Shown here in pieces: positions 27,081 to 36,975 of a stretch of 64,000 bases of DNA (within the stretch, counting starts at the first letter, position 1; each line of letters opens with the position of its first letter). Both the position numbers and the translations under genes were made by a program. The notes beneath the pieces were generated by a model. That model saw only the letters and a list, made by a program, of their open reading frames with translations. It searched no databases and had not been told where the DNA came from. Origin of the DNA: Methanobacterium aggregans (GTDB lineage: Archaea > Methanobacteriota > Methanobacteria > Methanobacteriales > Methanobacteriaceae); assembly GCF_017874455.1 (NCBI RefSeq), contig NZ_JAGGLN010000003.1, positions 186,001-250,000 of the forward strand. The letters run 5' to 3'.

Positions 27081-28205
27081 TCAAAATCCGAGGGTTGTCT
27101 GATAGGAACTTTGAAGCTTGATAAATGGTTCTGCCCGATTAACAACCACTCCAAGCTCTTTTAATTCTTGAAGTCTGCTGAAATGTACTCCTCTCTTTCT
27201 CAATTCTATTATCCGCCTTGCAGATAACTTCCCAACACCCGGAACCCTTAAAAGCTCCCTGTAGGATGCTTCATTAACCTCAACTGGAAATTTGTCCATG
27301 TTTGAAACTGCAGCGTAGTACTTAGGATCCTGTTCAACCTGCATGTTGCCGTTGTCCTCAAATACCAGCTCATCCAGCTTGAAACCATAGGAGTTAACCA
27401 GGTAATCGGCCTGGTAAAGCCTTGAAGTCCTTTTTGGATGAGGTTCTTCATGGTTCTCCATTGGAGTGTCTTTTAAGGCATTGAACTGGCTGAAGTAACT
27501 CCTTTTGATTCCAATCTTCTTGTAGAGCCATTCAACCCTCTTAAGAATTTCCTCATCAGTTTCAGAGGTTGCACCAACTATGAACTGGGTTGTCTGACCT
27601 GCAGGTGCAAGATCATGGTTTCTGTTGTTAAGCCGTTTGATCCACTTCATCCGCCTTATGATGTCGGTCTGATAGTTCTTGGTGCTTGAAAGCTCTTCGA
27701 AGCTGTCAGGGGTTGCTGCCTCCATGTTTATACTCACCCTGTCTGCAAGTGTCATGGCCCTTTTCAAAAGGTCGTAAGATGTTCCTGGGAGAATTTTAAG
27801 GTGTATATAACCCTTGTACCCATGTTCCATACGTAGCTTCCTTGCAACCTCGACCATGTCCTCCATGGAATTTTCAGCATCACCTGGAATTCCTGAACTT
27901 AAAAAAAGACCCTCAACATAACGGTTGTTGTAGTAATCAAGAAATATGGAGGTTACCTCTTCAGGTGAGAACTCAACCCTGTCGAACTTGTGCTTGTTAT
28001 GGTTCACACAGTACCTGCAGTCGTTTGAACACCTGTTAGTCATCAAAACCTTAAACAGGGGCACAGTGCATCCATTTCCGCCCGTTGCATTGTAGATCCC
28101 CGGTATCTTCTCTGAAAAGAAGTTGTCCACATTGAAGTTTGAGTAGTTACAGCGGTCGTACTTTGCAGATTCACCCAATACTTTAAGCTTTTTTTCAATG
28201 TTCAT
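27081..28205 (-). CDS. Radical SAM protein with C-terminal helix-hairpin-helix (putative DNA modification/repair)
   Basis: A 374-residue radical SAM enzyme. The cluster motif is CSNDCRYC (C-x3-C-x2-C) in LMTNRCSNDCRYCVNH, near residue 57. The barrel continues with SSGIPGD and later TTQFIVGATSETDEEIL. The C-terminal helix-hairpin-helix (RVPGVGKLSARRIIELRKRG) is typical of DNA-binding proteins. This architecture matches the family annotated as putative DNA modification/repair radical SAM protein, whose substrate is not known. There is no strong ribosome site before the ATG. It is divergent from lemA and convergent with the parA operon. Confidence 0.9.
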   Translation of the reverse strand: MNIEKKLKVLGESAKYDRCNYSNFNVDNFFSEKIPGIYNATGGNGCTVPLFKVLMTNRCSNDCRYCVNHNKHKFDRVEFSPEEVTSIFLDYYNNRYVEGLFLSSGIPGDAENSMEDMVEVARKLRMEHGYKGYIHLKILPGTSYDLLKRAMTLADRVSINMEAATPDSFEELSSTKNYQTDIIRRMKWIKRLNNRNHDLAPAGQTTQFIVGATSETDEEILKRVEWLYKKIGIKRSYFSQFNALKDTPMENHEEPHPKRTSRLYQADYLVNSYGFKLDELVFEDNGNMQVEQDPKYYAAVSNMDKFPVEVNEASYRELLRVPGVGKLSARRIIELRKRGVHFSRLQELKELGVVVNRAEPFIKLQSSYQTTLGF

Positions 28206-28366
28206 TGTTATATTTTATATGGAAGCTTGTTAATGAAATTGATCCAACTTTTTTCATAGTCATTTTTTTTCAGGTTAAAGTTAATGAACCAAAACCTACA
28301 AAAGATTATAACACAACAGATTAAACAAAAATTTTTAATTTATCCATCAAAAGAGGGGAAAATAAA

Positions 28367-28918
28367 ATGATAATAGAGATTATAATTGGAGTTATTATCC
28401 TTTTAATTTTAATAGGGGTTGTAGTTCTTTACAACAGCCTTGTACAGCTTAGAAATAGGGTTAAAAATGCATGGGCTCAGATCGATGTTCAGCTTAAGAG
28501 GCGAACCGATCTGATACCAAACCTGGTTGAGACTGTAAAAGGTTATGCTAAACACGAAAAAACAACTTTTGAAGAAGTTACAGCTGCAAGATCAAACCTA
28601 ATGAATGCAAAAACCGTTGCAGAAAATCAGGAGGCCAACAACCAATTAACAGGTGCACTCAAAACACTCTTTGCAGTGGCTGAAAACTACCCTGAACTCA
28701 AGGCCAATGAGAACTTCAGGGATCTGCAGGCTCAGCTCTCACAGACAGAGGATAAAATAGCCTACTCAAGGCAGTTCTACAATGACACAGTATTGATGTA
28801 CAACAACAAGTGCCAGATGTTCCCAAGCAACATACTTGCATCCGCATTCAACTTCAAAGAAGCTGAATTCTTCGAGGTAGCTGAAAGTGAAACCACAACA
28901 CCAAAAGTAGAATTTTAG
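28367..28918 (+). CDS. lemA: LemA family membrane-associated protein
   Basis: A 183-residue LemA protein: one N-terminal membrane helix (about residues 2-24) followed by a long helical domain starting LVQLRNRVKNAWAQIDVQLKRR, with the conserved RTDLIPNLVETVKGY motif and YNDTVLMYNNKCQMFPSN near the end. The function is not established. It is followed 9 bp later by a DUF2207 protein, the usual LemA partner in bacteria and archaea. GAGGGG lies before the ATG. Confidence 0.94.
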   Translation: MIIEIIIGVIILLILIGVVVLYNSLVQLRNRVKNAWAQIDVQLKRRTDLIPNLVETVKGYAKHEKTTFEEVTAARSNLMNAKTVAENQEANNQLTGALKTLFAVAENYPELKANENFRDLQAQLSQTEDKIAYSRQFYNDTVLMYNNKCQMFPSNILASAFNFKEAEFFEVAESETTTPKVEF

Positions 28919-28927
28919 AGGGATAAA

Positions 28928-30757
28928 ATGGATAAAAAACAAATTTCATTCATTTTTCTCCTTTTAATTTCACTTTTAACAGTATCAGGTGCAGCATATG
29001 CTGAAAGTGATGATGTATCCTACTCAATACCCAGCATCCATTCAGATCTTTTTGTTCAAAGCAACGGGGCACTGCACGTGAAGGAGCTCATACATTACTC
29101 ATTTTCTGGAACAGCTCATGGAGTTTACAGGGACATACCCCTGAAAGAGGGTCAGTCCATCTCCAACTTGAAGGTATCCACCACTGGTGCCTACTCACGT
29201 TACACAGTTACAGACACTGATGAGGGAAAACGTATAACAGTTTATCTGTTCTCAGATGCCCAGAAAACCACTCCAATAAATGGAGGGGATATTGCTGTGA
29301 CATATGAGTACGACTTTCTAAAGGGAATAAAGGTGTACAACGATGTTGCAGACCTGCAGTACAAACTCTGGGGTGAAGGTTGGGATGTTCCTGTGGATCA
29401 GTTAACAGCCACAGTCCATGTTGCATCAAGTCAGGGAATAAAGTACTGGTTGAACCCTCCCTACTCAGCTGAAGGATCCATGTGGCAGGGTAATGTTTTC
29501 AACCTGACCACAGGAAAATTGAGCCCTGGAGACTTCTTTGAGGTGAGGATGACCATACCCAGAAGTCAGTTTGCAGCCAACCCTCAAAATGCTGTGATCA
29601 TAAACCAGAACGGCCTTCAGGAGATAGAAAAGATCCAGAACGACTACCAGAACTCTCTGAATCTTCAAAACAATCTGAACTACTTCCTGGTGGCCTTGTT
29701 GATAATTTTAATGTTCATACCTCTGATTATCTACCTGAAGTTTGGAAGGGAACCTAAGATAGATTACAGGGCAGAGTATGAGAGGGACGTTCCAACCAAC
29801 GATCCTCCGGCACTTGTAAATGCCATATGTGTCCATGGGGTTTCAAAGGGTATCGGGGAACCTGATATGGATGGTTTCCGTGCCACAATAATGGATCTCA
29901 TAAACAGGAACTACCTATCAGTTGGAAGGATGTCCAAGGATGATGGATCCTTCAAGGACGATTTCATGGGCACCTACCTCAAGGTGAACCATGAAAAGGA
30001 CGCTTCAAAACTTGAAAACTTTGAACTGGATGTTCTGGATCTCCTTAAGAGTTTTGAAAGGGATGGAATCATCGTTCTGGAGGATATGAGCAGTGAACTG
30101 GAAGATCCTGACACAGCCAAGGACTTCAGATTCTCCTACATGAAATGGGAAACAGACCTTAAAAAGAGGTTTTTAACTGATGGACAGATGCAAGAGGTTT
30201 TCAACAGGAAGGGTGACAATTATTTGAAAGCCTATGCAGTTGCAGGCCTTATACTGGCCTGTGTGGTTGGGGTTTACACCTTCATCAACTCCATACCCTC
30301 CTCACAGTACCCCCTCTACGCAGCGATAGTTCTGGGAATAATATCCGCAGTTTCCTTGAAACTTCCAGAAGGCATAGCTGGCCAATGGACAACCTACGGT
30401 GAAGAGTACGATGCCAAGTGGAAGAACTTCAAACGCTACCTCAAGGACTTCAGCCTCATAAAGGAGTACCCTCCAGAATCAGTTGCAGTTTGGAACAAGT
30501 ATCTTGTCTACGCCACAGCTCTTGGTGTGGCTGATAAGGTGAGAAAGGCAATGGAGATGAGCCTTCCAGGGAATGTTCTTGAGGATAACAACATCTACCT
30601 CTTCCATTACTACGGCGGCTACATGCTTCTGGATTCTGCCCTGCACATGGGAATGACATCTGGACTTAACTCCAATTCAGCCAATGGCCTTGATGGTCTG
30701 GGAGGATTTGGAGATGTTGGTGGAGGATTTGGTGGAGGTGGAGGTGGAGCCTTTTAA
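28928..30757 (+). CDS. DUF2207 family membrane protein (LemA partner)
   Basis: A 609-residue protein with a signal peptide (about residues 1-26) and an extracytoplasmic DUF2207 beta-rich domain (SYSIPSIHSDLFVQSNGALHV to about 240). A membrane helix at about 248-268 and a cytoplasmic segment (about 275-415) follow, then a pair of membrane helices near 420-460 and a C-terminal domain. It ends in a glycine-rich tail (GGFGDVGGGFGGGGGGAF), a hallmark of the family. It forms an operon with lemA. Its cellular role is unknown. Confidence 0.92.
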   Translation: MDKKQISFIFLLLISLLTVSGAAYAESDDVSYSIPSIHSDLFVQSNGALHVKELIHYSFSGTAHGVYRDIPLKEGQSISNLKVSTTGAYSRYTVTDTDEGKRITVYLFSDAQKTTPINGGDIAVTYEYDFLKGIKVYNDVADLQYKLWGEGWDVPVDQLTATVHVASSQGIKYWLNPPYSAEGSMWQGNVFNLTTGKLSPGDFFEVRMTIPRSQFAANPQNAVIINQNGLQEIEKIQNDYQNSLNLQNNLNYFLVALLIILMFIPLIIYLKFGREPKIDYRAEYERDVPTNDPPALVNAICVHGVSKGIGEPDMDGFRATIMDLINRNYLSVGRMSKDDGSFKDDFMGTYLKVNHEKDASKLENFELDVLDLLKSFERDGIIVLEDMSSELEDPDTAKDFRFSYMKWETDLKKRFLTDGQMQEVFNRKGDNYLKAYAVAGLILACVVGVYTFINSIPSSQYPLYAAIVLGIISAVSLKLPEGIAGQWTTYGEEYDAKWKNFKRYLKDFSLIKEYPPESVAVWNKYLVYATALGVADKVRKAMEMSLPGNVLEDNNIYLFHYYGGYMLLDSALHMGMTSGLNSNSANGLDGLGGFGDVGGGFGGGGGGAF

Positions 30758-30975
30758 AAATGAATCCACTAAATCCTATATCTTTTTTCTTTTTTAGAAC
30801 TATTTGAATCATAAAATCCTGAAAATCTTCTAATAAAATTAAACTTTTTTTATATCTTATTTCATAGGCATAAATTAAAAAAATCAAACCAATACTAAAA
30901 AACTCTCAGTAATGAACCTTTTTAAAATTTTTTATTCCCAACAAATTTTTAAACCAGCCAGTACTACCCATTAAC

Positions 30976-32346
30976 ATGAGAATAGTCCTTGCAGGAACAG
31001 GAAGTGCAGTTGGAAAAACAACCATCTCAACAGGGATAATGAAGGCATTATCAGATGAATACACGGTTCAGCCATTTAAAGTTGGTCCTGATTACATAGA
31101 TCCCACTTATCACACCCTTGCAACCCGTAACAGGTCAAGAAATCTGGATTCATTCTTCATGTCCCAGGGTCAGATCAAAACCGCATTTGAAGAGGGTCTG
31201 AGACGATCCAAATCAGACTTTGGGATCATAGAGGGAGTAAGGGGACTTTATGAAGGTATGAGTGCTGTGGAAGATGTTGGAAGCACGGCTTCAATTGCAA
31301 AAACCCTAAACGCCCCTGTTGTTCTGATACTGAATGCGCGAAGCTTGGTTAGAAGTGCCGCAGCCGTTGTTCTCGGATTCAAATCCCTTGATCCCAAGAT
31401 AAACGTTCAGGGAGTTATACTCAACCAGGTTAAGGGCAGAAATCACTACCTGAAGGCCAAGGAAGCCATTGAAAAACTCACGGAAACTCCAGTTATAGGT
31501 GGAATACCCCGCGATGATGAGATAAGTGTTGAATCCAGACATCTTGGCCTTGTACCTGCAGTGGAACGTGAAAACATCCTTAAATCCATAGAACACTGGG
31601 GAACAGTTATGGAGGAGAGCATTGATCTTGATGCACTCGTTTCCATAATGAAGGATTCTGGTAAACTTCCAGAGGGAAGGGAAAAGCTCTGGCTAACTGA
31701 AAATAAAAGAAAGGTTAAGATTGGTGTTGCAATGGATGAAGTGTTCACATTTTACTACGCTGAAAACCTCGAGGCAATGGAGGCCAACAGTGCAGAAATA
31801 GTGTACTTCAGCCCTATTCATGATGAAGAACTTCCAGACGTTGATGCACTTTACATAGGTGGGGGTTACCCTGAGATATTTAAAAAGGAGCTGGAATCCA
31901 ATTCATCCATGAGGGTTTCGGTTAAAAGGTTCTGTGAGGATGGAAGGCCAGTTTACGTAGAATGTGGGGGGCTCATGTACCTCACAAAATCCATAGATGA
32001 CAGTTCCATGTGTGGGGTTTTCCCATACAGATCCTGCATGACGCCCCGTGTTCAGGGGCTCAGCTACACAATTGCAAGGGCAACAAGGGACAGTCCCGCC
32101 CTTAAGGAGGGCGAAATATTCCGTGGACATGAATTCCACTACTCAAAGGTTGATATAGAAGGTGTAAAACCAGAATTTGCCTTCCAAATGCAGAGGGGCC
32201 GTGGTATCACAGGTTCGGAGGATGGGATGATGGTTAAAAACACCGTTGCAAGCTACGTGCACACCCATGTTGCTGCCTGCCAGGGATTTGCATCCAACTT
32301 CACACGTTCTGCACTGGAGTTTGAAGATGGATCTAAACAAATTTAA
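30976..32346 (+). CDS. cfbB: Ni-sirohydrochlorin / cobyrinate a,c-diamide synthase
   Basis: A 456-residue amidotransferase. The N-terminal P-loop GTGSAVGKTTISTGI and FKVGPDYIDPTYH belong to the CobB/CbiA family. The C-terminal glutamine amidotransferase domain has the nucleophile Cys in VECGGLMYLT and a late His in YVHTHVA. It amidates the a and c side chains of a corrinoid precursor (CbiA) or of Ni-sirohydrochlorin on the way to coenzyme F430 (CfbB). The two cannot be separated with certainty by eye; CfbB is preferred in a methanogen. No Shine-Dalgarno is visible, so the mRNA may be leaderless. Confidence 0.88.
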   Translation: MRIVLAGTGSAVGKTTISTGIMKALSDEYTVQPFKVGPDYIDPTYHTLATRNRSRNLDSFFMSQGQIKTAFEEGLRRSKSDFGIIEGVRGLYEGMSAVEDVGSTASIAKTLNAPVVLILNARSLVRSAAAVVLGFKSLDPKINVQGVILNQVKGRNHYLKAKEAIEKLTETPVIGGIPRDDEISVESRHLGLVPAVERENILKSIEHWGTVMEESIDLDALVSIMKDSGKLPEGREKLWLTENKRKVKIGVAMDEVFTFYYAENLEAMEANSAEIVYFSPIHDEELPDVDALYIGGGYPEIFKKELESNSSMRVSVKRFCEDGRPVYVECGGLMYLTKSIDDSSMCGVFPYRSCMTPRVQGLSYTIARATRDSPALKEGEIFRGHEFHYSKVDIEGVKPEFAFQMQRGRGITGSEDGMMVKNTVASYVHTHVAACQGFASNFTRSALEFEDGSKQI

Positions 32347-32524
32347 AAGGAATAAGGAGCCTAAAATTCCAAGATCTCAAAGCCCAAATAACACCCATTT
32401 TAAAAGCCCTTAAAAATATTGTTTAATTTTTTATTTTTAGAAATGGGTTTTAATACAAAAAATAGATTTTAATAATCCTCTAAAATAGGAATTATCCCAT
32501 TTTTATCCTCCCTTTTTGACATGG

Positions 32525-32533
32525 TATAAAAAC
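32525..32533 (+). promoter_or_regulatory. Putative TATA box of mtd
   Basis: TATAAAAAC lies 67 bp before the mtd start. With the usual 25-bp spacing the transcript would begin near 32555 and carry a 45-nt leader with GGTGATATA as ribosome site. Confidence 0.4.
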
Positions 32534-32599
32534 TTAGCCCTAGAAAATTAAATCAAAAAATACTTATTTGATTATCGGGATAGCATCTTTGGTGATATA

Positions 32600-33430
32600 A
32601 TGGTTGTGAAAATAGGAGTTATTAAATGCGGTAACATAGGTACCTCTCCTGTAATTGACTTAGTACTTGATGAGAGGGCAGACAGACCTAACATAGATGT
32701 AAGAACCGTGGGTTCCGGCGCAAAGATGAACCCAGAACAGATCGAAGATGCAGTACCAAAGATATCTGCTTTTGACCCAGAATTTGTTGTATTCATCAGT
32801 CCTAACCCAGGTGCTCCAGGACCAGCTAAAGCAAGGGATCTATTATCTGCAATGGACATACCAGCAATCATAGTCGGTGACGCTCCAGGTATCAGATCCA
32901 AAGACGAAATGGATGAACAGGGCCTCGGTTACATACTCGTGAAAGCTGACCCAATGATCGGTGCAAGGAGAGAGCTCCTCGACCCAACCGAAATGGCATC
33001 ATTCAACTCCGACGTACTCAAAGTACTCGCAGTAACTGGTGCATACAGGGTAGTTCAGAACACCCTCGACGCTGTTATAGCTGCAGCAGAAGCCGGTGAT
33101 GCAATAGAATTACCAAAAGTCATCATCAGCGCTGAAAAAGCTGTAGAAGCAGCTGGCTTTGCAAACCCATACGCAAAAGCAAAAGCACTCGCAGCATACG
33201 AAATAGCTGCAAAAGTAGCTGACATAGACGTTAAAGGATGCTTCATGACCAAAGAAGCTGAAAAATACATACCAATCGTTGCATCAGCTCACGAAATGCT
33301 CTCCGCAGCAGCAAAACTCGCTATGGAAGCAAGGGAAATTGAGAAAGCCAACGACACTGTTTTGAGGACTCCTCACAGTGGAAAAGGTACTACAGTCTCA
33401 AAAACAGCTTTAATGGACAAACCACAGTAA
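32600..33430 (+). CDS. mtd: F420-dependent methylene-tetrahydromethanopterin dehydrogenase
   Basis: A 276-residue Mtd, which reversibly reduces methenyl-H4MPT with reduced F420 in the CO2-reduction pathway of methanogenesis. The N-terminus VVKIGVIKCGNIGTSPV and the segments ISPNPGAPGPAKARDLL, GDAPGIRSKDEM and KADPMIGARRELLDPTEMA are diagnostic of the family. GGTGATATA precedes the ATG. The codon choice is strikingly different from neighbours, with many ctc/atc/gac codons, as expected for a highly expressed gene. A strong terminator follows. Confidence 0.98.
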   Translation: MVVKIGVIKCGNIGTSPVIDLVLDERADRPNIDVRTVGSGAKMNPEQIEDAVPKISAFDPEFVVFISPNPGAPGPAKARDLLSAMDIPAIIVGDAPGIRSKDEMDEQGLGYILVKADPMIGARRELLDPTEMASFNSDVLKVLAVTGAYRVVQNTLDAVIAAAEAGDAIELPKVIISAEKAVEAAGFANPYAKAKALAAYEIAAKVADIDVKGCFMTKEAEKYIPIVASAHEMLSAAAKLAMEAREIEKANDTVLRTPHSGKGTTVSKTALMDKPQ

Positions 33431-33442
33431 GTTTGTTCGCTC

Positions 33443-33472
33443 AAGCGGTCCGAAAGGACTGCTTATTTTTTT
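33443..33472 (+). terminator. Intrinsic-type terminator of mtd
   Basis: A 9-bp stem (AAGCGGTCC with GGACTGCTT, one G-T pair) closes a GAAA tetraloop and is followed by A and seven T. It starts 13 bp after the mtd stop codon. It is the clearest terminator-like hairpin in the window. Confidence 0.8.
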
Positions 33473-33540
33473 ATTAATTATTAATACCATATTAACATTG
33501 CTTAATAACTTTAGTTTTATATCGCTATTGGGATGATTAA

Positions 33541-33957
33541 ATGAGAGAGACATTTCGATATTGTTATACTCCAACAGAAGAAGAATTTGATTGTTTATGG
33601 GAAAAGTGTATTTTTGTTCTCGATGCTAACATCCTTTTAAATATTTATCGTTATTCTCCAGATACTCGGGATAAACTTATTCAAATATTAAATAAAGTGT
33701 CTTCTCGTTTGTGGATACCTCATCAAGCTGCGTTGGAATATCAAAAAAATCGTTTAAATGTTATTAAACAACAAAAAAAAGCTTACGATGAAATAAACGA
33801 GGTTATTGATGAAAATATTTCTGATATCAAAACAGGATTAAAACGTTTTAATAGACATCCTTTTATAAATGTCAGATCTTTAATTGATAAAATTGAAAAA
33901 GTTTCTGAGGAAATAAAACAGGAATTGGTGGATCAGAAAAAAAGCATCCTAACTTGA
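33541..33957 (+). pseudogene. PIN-like domain protein, 5' part of a frameshifted gene
   Basis: A 138-codon frame encoding the N-terminal half of a PIN-like (PIN_8/DUF4935-type) ribonuclease domain. The first catalytic Asp is in FVLDANILLNIYRYS, followed by WIPHQAALEYQKNR. The frame is lost at a run of seven A (33937-33943). Restoring one A, or a -1 slip there, would continue as QKKKHPNLISNDELRDEL into the next frame. GGATGAT precedes the ATG. Codon use is much more AT-rich than in mtd, suggesting an acquired gene. Confidence 0.75.
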
Positions 33958-34916
33958 TAAGTAATGATGAATTGAGGGATGAACTTACAGAATTATTGAA
34001 GGGAAAGGTGGGTAACTCTTGCGATCAGGAAAAGCTTAACCGTATTTATGAAAAAGGTGATGAAAGGCAAGAAAATAAGATTCCTCCAGGGTATAAAGAT
34101 GAAGGGCATGGAGATTTAGTTATATGGTGTCAAATTATTAATAAAGCCAAAAAAGAAGAAAAACCTATTATTTTTATCACTGATGATCAAAAAGAGGATT
34201 GGTGGTGGCGTTTTAATGGGAAAACACTCGGACCTCATCCTAAATTAGTTAAAGAATTCCATCTTAAAACAGAAGGGCAATTATTTTACATGTACAAATC
34301 GGATCGTTTTATGGAATATGCAAGTAAATATCTCGAAATTAAGGTAGATGAAACTACTATTGAAGAAGTTAGAAATATTATTATGAATGGAAACTTGAAA
34401 GTTATTAAGAAGGATGAGGATTTGCGTATTTATAAGACGGATTCATTTTTACGCAATGAAAATGATTTTAGGGAAATTTACAAACATTATCTCATTTTTA
34501 TGAATAAGTTAGAATCTGAAAGAGAATCTAAAATAGAAAATACTTGGGAAACGTTGGATTCGATTGAAAACCGCTTATCGGAAGTTAAAAAGGAACCAGA
34601 TATTGATATTAAAGAGGACGTATTAAAAAACATTTCAGTTGATTTGGACATTTTGCGGAGAGAATTTAGGGAACCTCAAGAGCTTTTTCGACTTTCAAGA
34701 AGTGTAAGGAGTTTAATTAAGGATATAGAAATAGGTGAAGTTAAAGGATCTGATAAAGAGTTACATTACTACAAATTAAATGAAATGAATGAAGAGTTAA
34801 CATTAAAAAGACGAGAAATTAGGAAGATCACTTTCCAAATTAGAAAGCTTCAGGATGTTGCGATTGATGAGATTAAAAATTTAAGGAATGATTACAAATT
34901 TAACTTATCTTATTAA
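33954..34916 (+). pseudogene. PIN-like domain protein, 3' part of a frameshifted gene
   Basis: Continuation in the -1 frame, 320 codons from a nominal TTG at 33954. Residues about 20-115 complete the PIN-like domain (KIPPGYKDEGHGDLVIWCQII, then KPIIFITDDQKEDWWWRF, which carries further acidic active-site residues). The remainder is charged and largely helical with possible coiled coil. No ribosome site precedes the TTG. Joined to the upstream part it would make a protein of about 457 residues. It lies 27 bp before the HD-domain gene on the same strand. Confidence 0.7.
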
Positions 34917-34943
34917 TCCTCATCATTATATGAACGGATAGTT

Positions 34944-36149
34944 ATGAAAAAAGAAGCCAGTATAGCCCGACTGACCGAAAGGTTCACAAAAGCAGCCAGC
35001 ATGCAGCGCTGGAACGATCACATAAGACCTGTAGAATTAACAGAACTGGATAAACAGGCCCATAAAATGATAATAGCTTACTTATTGGCTAAATCTGAAG
35101 AAGACAGGCGGGATGATCCTATTGACTGGAGGTACCTAATTGAAGCGGGCATATTTGAGTTTCTGCAGCGTCTGGTTTTAACCGACATCAAAGCACCTGT
35201 TTTTCATCAAATGAGAGAAAATCCCGAAACGCGTAAACAAATGGACGAATACGTTTTCAAAGAGTTGAAAAATGATCTTAAGGGTTTGAACAAGGGATTT
35301 GGACAAAGATTTCAGGATTACTTCTCTAATCCTCATGAAATGGATATTGAACGCCGTATACTTCGTGCAGCACATTATTTAGCAACTAACTGGGAATTTA
35401 AAATAATATATCATACCGCACCTTTTATCTACGGTATTGAAGAGACCAAAAAGAATATTGAAGACCAAATTGAGGATCATTATGATTTAATAGGTGTTCA
35501 GAAAATTTCCCTTGAAAAAAAATCCTTTGGATTTATAGACCTCTGTGGTCAGCTTAGATTCCAGAAAAGATGGGCACGTACACCAAGAATACCTGAAACA
35601 TCTGTTTTAGGGCACATGCTGATTGTTGCAATCCTCTCTTATATCTGCACAATGGAAATGAATGATAAAGCATGCAACAAGAGATTTTACAATAACTATT
35701 TCAGTGCTCTTTTTCATGACCTACCTGAAGTTCTTACAAAAGACATAATCTCACCAGTAAAAAAAGTTGCAGACTTGGATGAGGTTATAAAAGGTTATGA
35801 AAAACAGAAAATGGAAGAAAAACTTCTAACCCTTCTTCCTAAAATATGGAGAAGTGAAATGAGGTACTTTACAGAGGATGAATTTAACAATAAGATAATC
35901 GAAAAAAACGAGATTAAATCTGTTACAGAAATATCGAAAGAATATAATAATAATGAGTTCAGTCCGTTGGATGGAAAACTTTTAGAAGAATGTGATAAAC
36001 TTGCAGCTTTTATTGAAGCATCCCTATCCATAAAACACGGAGTAAAATCTGAAGAACTTGTTAAAGGTAAGGAAGACATTTATTCTGAGTATAAAAATGA
36101 GAAAATCCAAGGAATTGATTTTGAAGAGATATTCAAAACTTTTTACTGA
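34944..36149 (+). CDS. HD-domain phosphohydrolase-like protein
   Basis: A 401-residue protein. The central part contains an HD signature: an upstream His (SVLGHMLIVAILSYI), then ALFHDLPEVLTKDIISPVK with the paired His-Asp and the downstream Asp, and a late Asp in EECDKLAAFIEA. Such domains hydrolyse phosphomonoesters or nucleotides using divalent metals. The N-terminal about 150 residues contain no motif I recognise. It follows the broken PIN-like gene by 27 bp and may once have formed an operon with it. The substrate is unknown. Confidence 0.85.
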   Translation: MKKEASIARLTERFTKAASMQRWNDHIRPVELTELDKQAHKMIIAYLLAKSEEDRRDDPIDWRYLIEAGIFEFLQRLVLTDIKAPVFHQMRENPETRKQMDEYVFKELKNDLKGLNKGFGQRFQDYFSNPHEMDIERRILRAAHYLATNWEFKIIYHTAPFIYGIEETKKNIEDQIEDHYDLIGVQKISLEKKSFGFIDLCGQLRFQKRWARTPRIPETSVLGHMLIVAILSYICTMEMNDKACNKRFYNNYFSALFHDLPEVLTKDIISPVKKVADLDEVIKGYEKQKMEEKLLTLLPKIWRSEMRYFTEDEFNNKIIEKNEIKSVTEISKEYNNNEFSPLDGKLLEECDKLAAFIEASLSIKHGVKSEELVKGKEDIYSEYKNEKIQGIDFEEIFKTFY

Positions 36150-36195
36150 TTAAACGATATGGATTAATTCTTTTTTCAGTCTCTAAGTACTAAAA

Positions 36196-36942
36196 TCAAT
36201 ATTTCAAGGTGTTCTTCAACCAAACAACCTTTCTCTGACCACCATCCAGATCTTGGGGACTGACAGCAAAACTGTTCTCAAGGATTTCAAGTTTACCAAG
36301 CATTTTACCAATTTTACGGGTTGAACGGGGATTGGAATGTGTGGGGATGATGATCTGGGGTTTGAGCTCCTCAATAACATTGAATCCCTTATCTGAATAG
36401 AACATTCCTGAAAATGGGTTGGAAAACTGCATGAATGCAACATCGATTTTACCTAGGGATTCCAACTGTTGCACTGTAAGGTGGTCCTGCCCTATATCAC
36501 CCATATGTGCAATGCGCAGTCCATCAACCTCAAACACGTAGATAACATTTGAAGGATTTTTAACGCTAATATGACTGCCCCTGTGGGATGATGCTATACT
36601 GTAGATGTGCACATCACCCAGATCAAAACTTTCCACTTGGGAGATGGATTTTCTGCAGTCATGTCTGTTTAGGAATGCAGGGTCAAGATGGTCTGAATGA
36701 GGATGTGTAACAGTTATAACATCTGGCCTCAGGTCCAGTTCCTCTTCACTTGGCATTGAAGTAGGATCAACCACAATCACGCTTCCGTTTTTTGAAGTGA
36801 TGATGTAGGAGTTGGAAGGCGTAAAACTGGACTTACTAACAGTTTGAATGAGTGTTTTGCCAGTATCATTATTCAACTTTGGAACCACCCTAACTTTTGG
36901 GGCTTCAAAAATTGAAAGCATGATTGTAAACAGGGGTTTCAT
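36196..36942 (-). CDS. MBL-fold (UlaG-like) metallo-hydrolase
   Basis: A 248-residue metallo-beta-lactamase-fold protein. The metal motif is THPHSDHLDP (HxHxDH), followed by IASSHRGSH, AHMGDIGQDH and a late IIPTHSNP that provide the remaining ligands. Proteins of this type act as hydrolases on varied substrates, so none is assigned. GGTGG lies before the ATG at 36942. It is convergent with the HD gene and starts 34 bp after the end of the flavodoxin gene on the same strand. Confidence 0.88.
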   Translation of the reverse strand: MKPLFTIMLSIFEAPKVRVVPKLNNDTGKTLIQTVSKSSFTPSNSYIITSKNGSVIVVDPTSMPSEEELDLRPDVITVTHPHSDHLDPAFLNRHDCRKSISQVESFDLGDVHIYSIASSHRGSHISVKNPSNVIYVFEVDGLRIAHMGDIGQDHLTVQQLESLGKIDVAFMQFSNPFSGMFYSDKGFNVIEELKPQIIIPTHSNPRSTRKIGKMLGKLEILENSFAVSPQDLDGGQRKVVWLKNTLKY

Positions 36943-36975
36943 TAAATTCCACCAATAAAATGATTCTTTTCTTTT

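Noticed and set aside
33936..33960. Programmed -1 frameshift in the PIN-like gene
   Set aside because: The heptamer in frame is G-AAA-AAA, not a standard slippery site, and no clear stimulatory structure is seen; a homopolymer indel is simpler.
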